Source: Microbacterium sp. B35-30 (GTDB lineage: Bacteria; Actinomycetota; Actinomycetes; Actinomycetales; Microbacteriaceae). From it: a stretch of DNA of 64,000 nt. The notes below the pieces were generated by a model. That model saw nothing but the letters and a program-made list of their open reading frames with translations, did no database searches and was not told the DNA's origin. Positions 53,574 to 63,740 of the stretch are shown in pieces. The stretch's first letter is position 1. Each line of letters begins with the position of its first letter. A program made the position numbers and the translations under genes. The stretch covers positions 62,001-126,000 of the forward strand of contig NZ_MWLQ01000001.1 in the NCBI RefSeq assembly GCF_010634855.1, given 5' to 3'.

Positions 53574-54656
53574 ATGCACACCGTCGCCTGCATCGTCACG
53601 GAGGGCTTCGCGCCGTTCGAGTTCGGGGTCGCGTGCGAGGCGTTCGGCCTCGACCGTTCGGACGACGGAATTCCGAACTTCGACTTCCGCGTGGTCACGC
53701 CCGATCCCGGCGTCGTGGAGTCGAAGATGGGTTTCTCGATCAACGTCCATGACGACCTGTCGTTCGCCTACGAGGCGGATCTCGTCGTGGTGTCGCCGAT
53801 TCCGCATCAGTACTGGGGCCGCATCGACGAGCGCGTGCTCGACGTGATCCGCGCCGCGGTGGCCCGCGGCGCCTGGGTGCTGAGCGTCTGCAGCGGGTCG
53901 TTCGTGCTCGCCGCCTCGGGCGTGCTCGACGGGCGCCGCGCCACGACGCACTGGATGTACGCGAAGAAGATGACGGAGATGTACCCGCAGATCGACGTCG
54001 ACCCCGACGTGCTCTACGTGCAGGACGGCCGCATCATCACGAGCGCGGGCACCGCCGCAGGCCTCGACGCCTGCCTGCACCTGCTGCGTCAGGAGCTGGG
54101 TGCCGAGCTGACCAACATCATCGCCCGACGCATGGTCGTGCCGCCGCAGCGCGACGGCGGACAGGCGCAGTTCATCGCCAACCCGCTGCCGGCCACCACG
54201 TCGCTGTCGCTCGCGCCGGTCACCGACTGGATGCTCGACAACCTGCGGCTCGAGCTCACGGTCGACCAGCTCGCGTCCAAGGCGCACATGTCTCCGCGCA
54301 CCTTCGCCCGGCGCTTCAAGGCCGATCACGGTGCGACGCCGGCGGCGTGGCTCGCCCGGCAGCGGATCATCCACGCTCAGCGCCTGCTCGAGAAGACGGA
54401 CCTCGGCCTCGACCGCATCGCGTACGAGAGCGGGTTCGGCTCGGCGGCCGTCCTGCGGCAGAACTTCGCGCGCGTGCTCGGCACCACCCCGACCGCGTAC
54501 CGCTCGCGGTTCGCGTGCCACGAGGACGAGATGACGGATGCCCCGACCGCCGCCGAAGCGGTGGCCGGGGCTGGGCCCACGCGCCCGGAGGCTCCGCGCA
54601 TCGCGCCAGCGATGCGTGGAGAAGGCGTGGGGACCGTGCTCGAATCCGTGGCGTGA
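53574..54656 (+). CDS. GlxA family AraC-type transcriptional regulator
   Basis: A 360-residue regulator with an N-terminal DJ-1/PfpI-like domain (TVACIVTEGFAPFEFGVACEAFG; SVCSGSFVLAASGVLDG with the nucleophile-elbow Cys) and two C-terminal helix-turn-helix motifs (LTVDQLASKAHMSPRTFARRFKADHG; DRIAYESGFGSAAVLRQNF). The DJ-1 domain is a ligand sensor in this family, often for amino acid-derived compounds. The ATG at 53574 has AGGAGG upstream. Palindromes in the divergent gap suggest autoregulation and control of the small membrane gene. The effector is unknown. Confidence 0.9.
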   Translation: MHTVACIVTEGFAPFEFGVACEAFGLDRSDDGIPNFDFRVVTPDPGVVESKMGFSINVHDDLSFAYEADLVVVSPIPHQYWGRIDERVLDVIRAAVARGAWVLSVCSGSFVLAASGVLDGRRATTHWMYAKKMTEMYPQIDVDPDVLYVQDGRIITSAGTAAGLDACLHLLRQELGAELTNIIARRMVVPPQRDGGQAQFIANPLPATTSLSLAPVTDWMLDNLRLELTVDQLASKAHMSPRTFARRFKADHGATPAAWLARQRIIHAQRLLEKTDLGLDRIAYESGFGSAAVLRQNFARVLGTTPTAYRSRFACHEDEMTDAPTAAEAVAGAGPTRPEAPRIAPAMRGEGVGTVLESVA

Positions 54657-54695
54657 GCAGGGCGCGGTGCGTTCGAGCACCGCGCCCTCACGTAG

Positions 54696-55103
54696 CTATG
54701 CGCGGCGTGCGTCGATCTCGCGGCCGTGGACGGTGAGCGCGTAGATCACGATCACGTCGAGGGCGAGCACCGAGAGCGACAGCCACGGCTGGGCGGCGAT
54801 GAGCGAGAGCTGCCCGATGGCGTTGATCGAGACGAGCACGATCGCCGTGACGCGCGCCCACTTCGCACCGCCGAGCAGGGCGATGCCCACGAGGATGAGC
54901 AGGACGCCCGCGATGAGGTGCCACCATCCCCAGCCCTGGATGTCGATGGAGAAGGCGCCGGACTCGCCCACGAAGTAGGCGGTGTCGGGGCCGATGAGAG
55001 CCTGGAGGCCGTGGAACGCGTCGATGGCGCCCGCGACGATCAGGAGGACGGCGGTGAACACGCCCCATCCTGCCCAGCCGGTCGTAGTCGTGTTGTCTGT
55101 CAT
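54696..55103 (-). CDS. DUF7144-type four-helix membrane protein
   Basis: A 135-residue protein with four membrane helices: GWGVFTAVLLIVAGAIDAFHGLQALIG, then WGWWHLIAGVLLILVGIALLGG, VTAIVLVSINAIGQLSLIA and LSVLALDVIVIYALTVHG. The GWGWWHL segment and the total layout match the actinobacterial DUF7144 family of unknown function. ATG 55103, with GAAGGGTTC upstream, was preferred to a longer frame. It converges with the GlxA-type gene. Confidence 0.82.
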   Translation of the reverse strand: MTDNTTTTGWAGWGVFTAVLLIVAGAIDAFHGLQALIGPDTAYFVGESGAFSIDIQGWGWWHLIAGVLLILVGIALLGGAKWARVTAIVLVSINAIGQLSLIAAQPWLSLSVLALDVIVIYALTVHGREIDARRA

Positions 55104-55360
55104 GTGAAGAACCCTTCGTTCGGCGAGAAACCGGTGCGATGAGGGAATCCGACCCGCACCACAGGGGTGCTCTGAAGCACTTGCGGCACACACTAGCGAA
55201 CCTGGGAGAATCCTGAGTGCATTTCTTTCGGCGGTGTTCGCGGAGGTCATCGGCGGACGCATGGCGTCATGTGCCCCGCTCAGCTCTATGGAATGCGCGG
55301 GCGTCGAGCCCGCGCGAAGGATGTCGGGTGGAATCGTCCCGCCTTCGTTAGCGTGAGACC

Positions 55361-57025
55361 GTGGCCTTCCATCCGCGTACGTGGTTCTCGCGCAAGACCC
55401 TGCGCAAGGACGCCGTCGCGGGCGTCATCCTCGGCATCGAGGCGGTTCCCGACGGCTTGGCGGCCGGGCTTCTCGCCGGCGTGAACCCCCTGGCCGGGCT
55501 CTACGGCTACTTGTTCGGCATGGTCGGTGCGGCCGCGCTCACCAGCAGCGCGTTCATGGCGGTGCAGGCGACCAGTGCGATGGCACTCGTCGTCTCGGAT
55601 GCGGAACTCGGCACGCTTCCCGACCCGGATCGGGGGCTCTTCACGCTCGCGATCCTCACCGGGATCGTCATGGTCGTCGCCGGGTTCCTGCGTGGCGGCC
55701 GCCTCATCAGCTTCGTGCCCACCGCGGTCATGACCGGATTCGTCACGGCGATCGGCGTGAACATCGTGCTCGGCCAGCTGTCGAACTTCACCGGCTATCA
55801 GGCCGAAGGCCCCAACCGGCTGCTCAAGACGATCGACGTGTTCCTGCACATCGGGCAGTGGAGCATCCCGTCGCTCATCGTCGGCGCGATCTCGGTGCTC
55901 GTGATCGTCGTGCTCCTGCCCACGCGGGTCGGCAGCATGGGCCTGGTCGTCGCCGTGATCCTGGGCTCGGTGTGCGCGGTGATGCTGAACACGTGGGTGA
56001 ACAGCACGGTGGTGCTGCTGCGCGACATCGTCGAGGTCCCGCGCGGGCTGCCCGCGCCGGTGCTGCCGAGCATCGCCGACGTCCCGGCGCTGCTGATCCC
56101 GGCGCTGTCGCTGGCCTTCATCGGCCTCGTGCAGGGGGCCGCCGTGTCCGCGGGCATCCCGACCGCCGACGGGAAGCGCGCCGATGCCAACCGCGACTTC
56201 CTCGGACAGGGGCTCGGCAACGTCGTGTCGGGCCTGTTCCAGGGGATGCCGGTCGGCGGGTCGATGTCGGGATCCTCGTTGATCGTGCAGGCCGGCGCGA
56301 AGACCCGTCTGTCGCTCTTCATCGCGGGCGCCGTCATGGCCGTCGTGGTGTTCGTCGCCGCCGATCTGGTGTCGTTCGTCGCGATGCCGGCGCTGGCGGG
56401 CCTGCTGATGGTCGTGGGGTGGCGCGCGGTCAAACCGAGTCGCATCTACTCGGTGGTCAGGTCGGGCGCCCTGCCGACGGCGATCATGGGCGTCACCTTC
56501 GGGCTGACCCTGATCATCCCGCTGCAGTTCGCGGTGCTGGTCGGGGTCGGGCTCGGCGTCATCCTGTACGTCGCCGAGCAGTCCAACAGCGTGCGCGTGC
56601 GCGCCGTGCATCTCGCCGGCGACGGCCGCATGCGCGAGAGCGACCCGCCGCCCGTCGTCCCGCCGGGGGAGGTGCTGGTGCTCCAGCCCTACGGCAGCCT
56701 CTTCTTCGCGAGCGCGCCGGTCTTCGAGCGCCAGCTGCCCGATGTCAGCCGCGAGTCGAGCGGTGCGGTGGTCATCGTGCGGTTGCGCGGCACCGATGAG
56801 ATCGGCCTCTCGCACGTCGAGGTGCTGCGCCGGTTCGCACACCAGCTGCGCGACGCCGACTCGACGCTCAAAGTGGTCGCCAGCGAGGAGCGGGTCATCG
56901 CGCAGCTGGCCGCCGGCGGACTCACCGCCGACATCGGGGAGGACAACGTCTATCGCGGCTCCGAGTGGGTCGGAGAAGGCCTGCGCCGCGCGTACGCCGA
57001 CGCGCTGACGGAGATCGAGGCCTGA
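55361..57025 (+). CDS. SulP family anion transporter with STAS domain (second paralog)
   Basis: A 554-residue transporter: DAVAGVILGIEAVPDGLAAGLLAGVNPLAGLYG at the start, the core GLFQGMPVGGSMSGSSLIVQAGAKTRLS, about 11 helices, and a STAS-like C-terminal domain (LVLQPYGSLFFASAPVFERQLPDV; SGAVVIVRLRGTDEIGLSHVEVLRRFAHQL). It is diverged from the SulP at 39505. Substrates could be sulfate or bicarbonate. TAGCGT (55349-55354) is six bases before the GTG start, a leaderless arrangement. A 257-bp gap upstream contains one 8-bp hairpin (55295-55315). Confidence 0.9.
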   Translation: MAFHPRTWFSRKTLRKDAVAGVILGIEAVPDGLAAGLLAGVNPLAGLYGYLFGMVGAAALTSSAFMAVQATSAMALVVSDAELGTLPDPDRGLFTLAILTGIVMVVAGFLRGGRLISFVPTAVMTGFVTAIGVNIVLGQLSNFTGYQAEGPNRLLKTIDVFLHIGQWSIPSLIVGAISVLVIVVLLPTRVGSMGLVVAVILGSVCAVMLNTWVNSTVVLLRDIVEVPRGLPAPVLPSIADVPALLIPALSLAFIGLVQGAAVSAGIPTADGKRADANRDFLGQGLGNVVSGLFQGMPVGGSMSGSSLIVQAGAKTRLSLFIAGAVMAVVVFVAADLVSFVAMPALAGLLMVVGWRAVKPSRIYSVVRSGALPTAIMGVTFGLTLIIPLQFAVLVGVGLGVILYVAEQSNSVRVRAVHLAGDGRMRESDPPPVVPPGEVLVLQPYGSLFFASAPVFERQLPDVSRESSGAVVIVRLRGTDEIGLSHVEVLRRFAHQLRDADSTLKVVASEERVIAQLAAGGLTADIGEDNVYRGSEWVGEGLRRAYADALTEIEA

Positions 57026-57032
57026 GGCGACG

Positions 57033-57062
57033 TTGATTCGGCACCCCGCACGCTGGTAAACT
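57033..57062 (+). promoter_or_regulatory. clpB promoter
   Basis: TTGATT (57033-57038), an 18-bp spacer, and TAAACT (57057-57062). The -10 hexamer overlaps the first two bases of the HAIR element, the same geometry as at dnaK. Confidence 0.7.
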
Positions 57063-57081
57063 TGAGCCAACGCGACTCAAG
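57061..57081. promoter_or_regulatory. Perfect HAIR element upstream of clpB
   Basis: CTTGAGC-N7-ACTCAAG, matching the HspR consensus apart from one outer base. It lies 29 bp before the clpB ATG. Confidence 0.92.
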
Positions 57082-57109
57082 TTTCGCACCCACAGATTTC
57101 AGGAGACAG

Positions 57110-59317
<2,208 letters not shown>

Positions 59318-59352
59318 GGTCGGCGAGCAGCGCCGCCGCGTGGCGAGTGGTG

Positions 59353-59440
59353 GTGCGAAAAAGCGGGCCGGTCACGCGACACGCCGGCGTGCGGCATCCG
59401 TCACCGGCGTGTCGGCCTTGCCGACCAGGCTTTTTCGCAC
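59353..59440. repeat. Dispersed palindromic repeat family C, intergenic copy
   Basis: Perfect terminal inverted arms GTGCGAAAAAGC (59353-59364) and GCTTTTTCGCAC (59429-59440), with an inner stem CGACACGCCGG/CCGGCGTGTCG around GCGGCATCCGT. It follows clpB by 35 bp and could serve as its terminator. Confidence 0.85.
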
Positions 59441-59487
59441 GGGGGGCGGAGGACTCCCTTCCGCTCGTGCGCGTGAGAGCATCGAGC

Positions 59488-60330
59488 GTGCGCACCGTCC
59501 GTGCCCTGTGGGGCTCCTCGCATCCCGGGCCGACGCTCGTCGTGACAGTGCTCGCGCTCGCCCTCGGCATCGCGACCGGGCTCGACCTCTGGTGCATCGC
59601 GCTGCTGACCGCCTCGGTGTTCGCCGGCCAGCTCTCGGTGGGAATCTCGAACGACGCATTCGACGCGGCCCGCGACCGAGAGGTCGGCCGCACCGACAAG
59701 CCCCTCGCGCGGGGCGACGTCACCGTCGGCGTCGCGTGGGCGGCCGCACTCGTTCTGCTCGTGCTCGCGCTGGCGCTCTCGGTGCCGCTGGGCTGGCGGA
59801 TGCTCGCCGCGCACGCCCTCGCCCTCGGCTCCGCGTGGGCGTACAACGCCGGGCTGAAGTCGACGCCCTGGTCGATCGTCCCCTTCCTGGTGAGCTTCGG
59901 GATCTTTCCGTCGCTCGCGACCCTCTCGGCTCCCGACCCGACGTTCGCCGCCGGCTGGGCATGGATCGCCGGTGCGGCGCTCGGCGCTGCCGTGCACCTC
60001 ACCAATGTCCTGCCCGACCTCGACGACGACGCGCGCACCGGCGTGCGCGGCCTTCCGCACCGGCTCGGTCCCCGGGCGTCGGCGGTCACCGCCGCGCTCG
60101 CGGTGGTCGGCGGTGCGATCGCCGTGCTGCTGGGGGCGGTGGGCGGCGATCTCGGCGCGGTCTCGACCGTGTCGTGGGTCTTCTTCACGGCGGTCGTCGC
60201 CGTCGCGGCGGTCACCGCATGGCGGGCGATCACGCGGCCGCCGAGTCGGGCGCTGTTCCGGCTGGTGATGCTCGCCGCCCTCCTCCTCGCCACCCAGCTC
60301 GTCGCTTCGGGCAGCGCGCTCGCCGGCTGA
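59488..60330 (+). CDS. UbiA-family prenyltransferase
   Basis: A 280-residue membrane protein with about eight helices and the two acidic prenyltransferase motifs: NDAFDAARDREVGRTDKPLARG and DLDDDARTGVRGLPHRLG. It transfers an isoprenoid chain to an aromatic or polyol acceptor. Candidate starts are GTG 59467, 59473 and 59488; 59488 has GAGAG eight bases upstream, and anything further up enters repeat family C. It converges on the phenolic-lipid operon, so the acceptor may be the polyketide-derived phenol or quinone made there, though MenA- or chlorophyll-synthase-like roles are possible. Confidence 0.86.
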   Translation: MRTVRALWGSSHPGPTLVVTVLALALGIATGLDLWCIALLTASVFAGQLSVGISNDAFDAARDREVGRTDKPLARGDVTVGVAWAAALVLLVLALALSVPLGWRMLAAHALALGSAWAYNAGLKSTPWSIVPFLVSFGIFPSLATLSAPDPTFAAGWAWIAGAALGAAVHLTNVLPDLDDDARTGVRGLPHRLGPRASAVTAALAVVGGAIAVLLGAVGGDLGAVSTVSWVFFTAVVAVAAVTAWRAITRPPSRALFRLVMLAALLLATQLVASGSALAG

Positions 60331-60346
60331 CGCACGGTCCCTGCAG

Positions 60347-60419
60347 GGGTTTGGGGCGCAGCCGGTGCGTTTGGGGCGCATACGGTGCGCCCCGAATGCA
60401 CGGCATGCGCCCCGAACCC
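60347..60419. terminator. Two nested hairpins between convergent UbiA and FAD hydroxylase genes
   Basis: The outer pair is GGGTTTGGGGCGCA (60347-60360) with TGCGCCCCGAACCC (60406-60419). The inner pair is GTGCGTTTGGGGCGCA (60365-60380) with its G-T tolerant complement at 60386-60401. The TTTGGGGCGCA unit is thus present twice directly and twice inverted. Confidence 0.75.
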
Positions 60420-60466
60420 GAGAGACCGGGAAGGGACGGATGCCGCGGCTCCGGGCCGGACGCCGG

Positions 60467-61612
60467 TCAGGCGTCGGCGTCGAAGTCCATCGCGTACGCG
60501 CGGGCGAACAGGCGACCGGACGAGCCCGCGAGCATTGCGCGCACAGCCGTTCGGCGCAGCACGTCGGTGTGCGGCAGAGGTCGGCCGAGCGCCGTGTTCA
60601 CGGTCGCCATCGCGGCCGCCGCGCGTGCCGACCGCAGCCGGCGGTCCTCCCACCTCCGCAGCTCGGCGTCGGGCTGGGCGCCCGTGCGCATCCACGAGGC
60701 GAGGAGCGGGGCCAGGCCCACGGCGTCGAGCAGACCGAGGTTCATGCCCTGACCGCCGATCGGGCTGACCTCATGCGCCGTGTCGCCGATCGCGAACACC
60801 CGCCCGTTGCGCAGCCGCGGCGCGACGACCCGGCGGACGCCGAACGAGGTCGCCGTCTCCACCGCGCTCGCGGCCGCCTCCTCGCCACGACGAGTGAGGG
60901 CGTCGCGCAGCCTCGCCGTGCGAGCCTCGGGCGCGTCATCGCCGCCGGGGACGTCCCAGGCCACGAACCGGCGCAGGCCGCCGGGCAGCGGGAACGACTC
61001 GAGCACGCCGTCGCGGTCGAGGTGCACCACCGCGACCTCGTCGTCGGGTCGGCCGTCGACTGCGGCATCCGTCATCAGATAGCGGTCGCGGTACTCGCGG
61101 ACGGTCACGCGACCCGGCCGGTAGACGAGGTCGCGCGCACCGCCGCCCCCCGCGACGACCACGATGCGGCTCTCGAACTCGATGACGCGGCCGAGGTGCG
61201 TCGCCCGCACCACGACCCCCCGCGCCTGCGGGATCACGGCCATGACGCGCGCGCCGCGCAGCGGCTCGGGGGCATCGACGCCGACCGCCTCCTCGGTGGA
61301 CGTCTGCGGCAGCGTCGCCACGAACGGGAACCGCGCCGTGAGGGCGTCGAAGCGCACGGTGCCGAGCAGTCGTCCGCGGCTGCGCGCCTCACCGCGCCCC
61401 ACCCGCACGGCCTCGGCGAGCAGCCGTTCGGTGAGTCCCGACGGTTCCAGCGCCGCCAGGACGGGGGAGTGGATGCCGATGGCCCGGGTGCCGTCGCCGG
61501 CCCCCGGCCGGCGCTCCAGCAGCCGCGCCTCGACGCCGCGCCGCTGCAGCTCGCCCGCCAGCAGCGTGCCGACCGGCCCGGCGCCGACGATCGTGACGTC
61601 AGCCACGGCCAT
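60467..61612 (-). CDS. FAD-dependent hydroxylase (SrsC-like, phenolic-lipid operon)
   Basis: A 381-residue class A flavin monooxygenase: the FAD-binding VTIVGAGPVGTLLAGELQRRG at the N-terminus, then GARDLVYRPGRV, and the second FAD motif FAIGDTAHEVSPIGGQGMNLGLLDA. In the S. griseus srsABC pathway the third enzyme hydroxylates alkylresorcinol methyl ethers on the way to alkylquinones, and gene order here is the same. The ATG at 61612 overlaps the end of the methyltransferase gene by 14 bp. Specific substrate and product are inferred from the operon. Confidence 0.86.
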   Translation of the reverse strand: MAVADVTIVGAGPVGTLLAGELQRRGVEARLLERRPGAGDGTRAIGIHSPVLAALEPSGLTERLLAEAVRVGRGEARSRGRLLGTVRFDALTARFPFVATLPQTSTEEAVGVDAPEPLRGARVMAVIPQARGVVVRATHLGRVIEFESRIVVVAGGGGARDLVYRPGRVTVREYRDRYLMTDAAVDGRPDDEVAVVHLDRDGVLESFPLPGGLRRFVAWDVPGGDDAPEARTARLRDALTRRGEEAAASAVETATSFGVRRVVAPRLRNGRVFAIGDTAHEVSPIGGQGMNLGLLDAVGLAPLLASWMRTGAQPDAELRRWEDRRLRSARAAAAMATVNTALGRPLPHTDVLRRTAVRAMLAGSSGRLFARAYAMDFDADA

Positions 61613-62303
61613 GACCCGTCGCGAGCACGCGGAACGGCGCAGGCGTCTGCACGGTCCACGTTCCGGGCATCGCCTCGTCGAGCACCGCCGCGAGCTCGGT
61701 GGCCGTGTAGCTGCGCCGGATCGACCGCAGTCCGTCGGTGCGCAGGAACGTGCCCGGCGCGAAGGGTGTGATCCCGATGGCATACAGTCCGTAGGCGAGG
61801 CGTGAGCGCTCGATGTCGCTGTGCAGCACCAGTCCGCGGGAGAGCTCCAGCGACTCCGCGACGAAGGCCGGGAGGTCGGCGCCGAGGTGGTGCAGCACGT
61901 GATTCGACAGCACCGCGTCGAACGTGTGGCCCTCCGCGACCAGGGTCGCGGCCTCCGCGCAGCGGAACGTCACGCCCTCCACGCTGCCGCGCTCGAGCGC
62001 CACCTCGTGCGAGCGCGGGTCGGGGTCGATCCCCGTCCACTGCACGTCGAGCCCGTCGCGGCGGCCAGCCGCGGCCAGGCGCACCACGAGGTCCCCGCCG
62101 CCCGAGCCGATGTCGAGCACGCGTGCGGGGCGCCCGAGCGTCGCCAGGTGCGGAGCGAGGGTGCGCCGGTACACGGCACCCCACCCCGAGACGAGGCGGT
62201 TGATCGTGCCGAAGCGGCGCAGCGTCGCACGCAGTCGATCGGGATCGCACTCCGGGTCGTCCATGAGTTCGACGAGCCGCTCGTCGCGGACGGCGAAGCT
62301 CAT
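61599..62303 (-). CDS. SAM-dependent methyltransferase (SrsB-like)
   Basis: A 234-residue class I methyltransferase with motif I VLDIGSGGGDLVVRLA, the acidic WTGIDPDPRS segment and the post-motif SNHVLHHLGAD. It would methylate the phenolic product of the type III polyketide synthase, as SrsB does. The ATG at 62303 gives MSFAVRDERLVELMDD; longer frames are Arg-rich. It follows the PKS gene by 103 bp and overlaps the next gene. Confidence 0.86.
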   Translation of the reverse strand: MSFAVRDERLVELMDDPECDPDRLRATLRRFGTINRLVSGWGAVYRRTLAPHLATLGRPARVLDIGSGGGDLVVRLAAAGRRDGLDVQWTGIDPDPRSHEVALERGSVEGVTFRCAEAATLVAEGHTFDAVLSNHVLHHLGADLPAFVAESLELSRGLVLHSDIERSRLAYGLYAIGITPFAPGTFLRTDGLRSIRRSYTATELAAVLDEAMPGTWTVQTPAPFRVLATGHGRG

Positions 62304-62406
62304 CCGACCGCGCCGCCCAGGCTCATGCCGGCCGCGTGTGACAGACCGTGCGCAGAGCGCAGCCCTCCCGCGCGCTCGCCGACCGTGATGGTGGTCATCG
62401 CCGGCC

Positions 62407-63564
62407 TCACGCGGATGCCGCAAAGGTGAGGGCGACGTCGTCGTCCAGCGCTTCGGCCACCCGTCGCTTCGTCATGAGCGCCGATTCGACGGTGAGCCCC
62501 GGCCCGAAGGCCAGCCCGGCGACGCGGGCGCCGTCGCCCACCGCGTCGTCGCGCAGCAGCGCCGCGAGGATGAAGAGGATCGTCGCGCTCGACATGTTCC
62601 CGAAGTCGCGCAGCACGGCGCGCGAGGCATCCAGTGCATCGGGGGCGAGCTCCAGTCCGGTCTCGACGCGATCGAGCACGCTCCGCCCGCCCGGGTGCAC
62701 GGCCCACACGGCCGGCTCGCCGTCGTCGCCCAGGAACCGCGCCACCGCACCCTGGATCTCACGCCCGATGATCCGCGGCACCTCAGCCGACAGCACCATC
62801 TCGAAGCCGTTGTCGCCGATCGTCCACACCATGTCGGTCTCGCCCTCGTCGGTGAGCGCGGTGCCGAAGCGTTCGAGGTCGAGCCCGCCGGCGCGGCCGA
62901 TGGCAGGGTCCGCCGTCACGATCGCCGCGGCGGCCCCGTCGGCGAAGACGGATGCCGCGACGATCTGCTGCGGATCGGCAGAGGCGCGCACGTGCAGCGA
63001 GCAGAGCTCGGTGCAGACCACCAGCACCACGGCATCCGGCCGCGTCGCGGCGAGCGCCGTCGCGACGCGGAGCGCCGGGAGCGCGGCCGCACACCCGATG
63101 AATCCCAGGTGGCAGCGCTCGACAGTCGGACTCAGGCCGAGGTCGCGCACGAGGCGATAGTCCGGTCCCGGCGCGAACAGACCCGTGCAGGACACGGTGA
63201 CCACGTGCGTGACGGACGACGGCTCGACGCGTCCGTCGCGCAGAGCTTCGCGGGCCGCCTCTGCCGACAGGGCGGGCGCCGTGGCGATGTACAGGTCGTT
63301 GCGCGTGCCGGTCGTGGGCGAGAGCAGTCGCCCCTCCGCATCGACGAACGCAGGCACGCCCGCGGCACGCGGGCCGGGTGGCGTCGCCAGGTCGGTCAGG
63401 ACGGTGTGACGCTGTTCGATGGCCGAGGCGTCGAACACCGCCTGGATGCGCCGCCGGGTGAGGCGGTCGACGCCGTCCTGCGCCGCGAACAGCGCACGGA
63501 CATCGTCCTGCCGGATCCGGGTGGCAGGGACCGCCGTGCCGATCGAGACGATGCGCGCCGTCAT
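62407..63564 (-). CDS. Type III polyketide synthase (SrsA-like alkylresorcinol/alkylpyrone synthase)
   Basis: It condenses a fatty-acyl starter with malonyl units to make alkylresorcinols or alkylpyrones. The 385-residue thiolase-fold protein has the catalytic triad: Cys158 in LGFIGCAAALPAL, His290 in VWAVHPGGRSVLD and Asn323 in DFGNMSSATILF. It is first of the PKS-methyltransferase-hydroxylase operon, the srsABC arrangement known for phenolic lipids. TTAGGT ends six bases before the ATG, so the mRNA may be leaderless. RppA-type naphthalene synthase is an alternative; fatty-acyl starter use is inferred from the operon. Confidence 0.9.
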   Translation of the reverse strand: MTARIVSIGTAVPATRIRQDDVRALFAAQDGVDRLTRRRIQAVFDASAIEQRHTVLTDLATPPGPRAAGVPAFVDAEGRLLSPTTGTRNDLYIATAPALSAEAAREALRDGRVEPSSVTHVVTVSCTGLFAPGPDYRLVRDLGLSPTVERCHLGFIGCAAALPALRVATALAATRPDAVVLVVCTELCSLHVRASADPQQIVAASVFADGAAAAIVTADPAIGRAGGLDLERFGTALTDEGETDMVWTIGDNGFEMVLSAEVPRIIGREIQGAVARFLGDDGEPAVWAVHPGGRSVLDRVETGLELAPDALDASRAVLRDFGNMSSATILFILAALLRDDAVGDGARVAGLAFGPGLTVESALMTKRRVAEALDDDVALTFAASA

Positions 63565-63676
63565 GGAGCAACCTAAGCACGCCCGGGCACCCGTCAGCAC
63601 CGTCTTGTCGGAATCCGGGCCGTGAGGTACCGGGCGCAGTGCCGGTGTGCATCAGCGTGACGCCGCGCTCCGAGAG

Positions 63677-63719
63677 CGGATGCCTCGACCCGACCTTGCG
63701 CGGCGGGTCGAGGCATCCG
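63677..63719. terminator. Terminator hairpin after the partial MFS gene
   Basis: A perfect 16-bp stem: CGGATGCCTCGACCCG (63677-63692) with its complement at 63704-63719, 22 bp after the stop of the minus-strand MFS gene. The arms again begin with CGGATGCC. Confidence 0.8.
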
Positions 63720-63740
63720 ACAGTCTTCCGCGCTCCGCGC

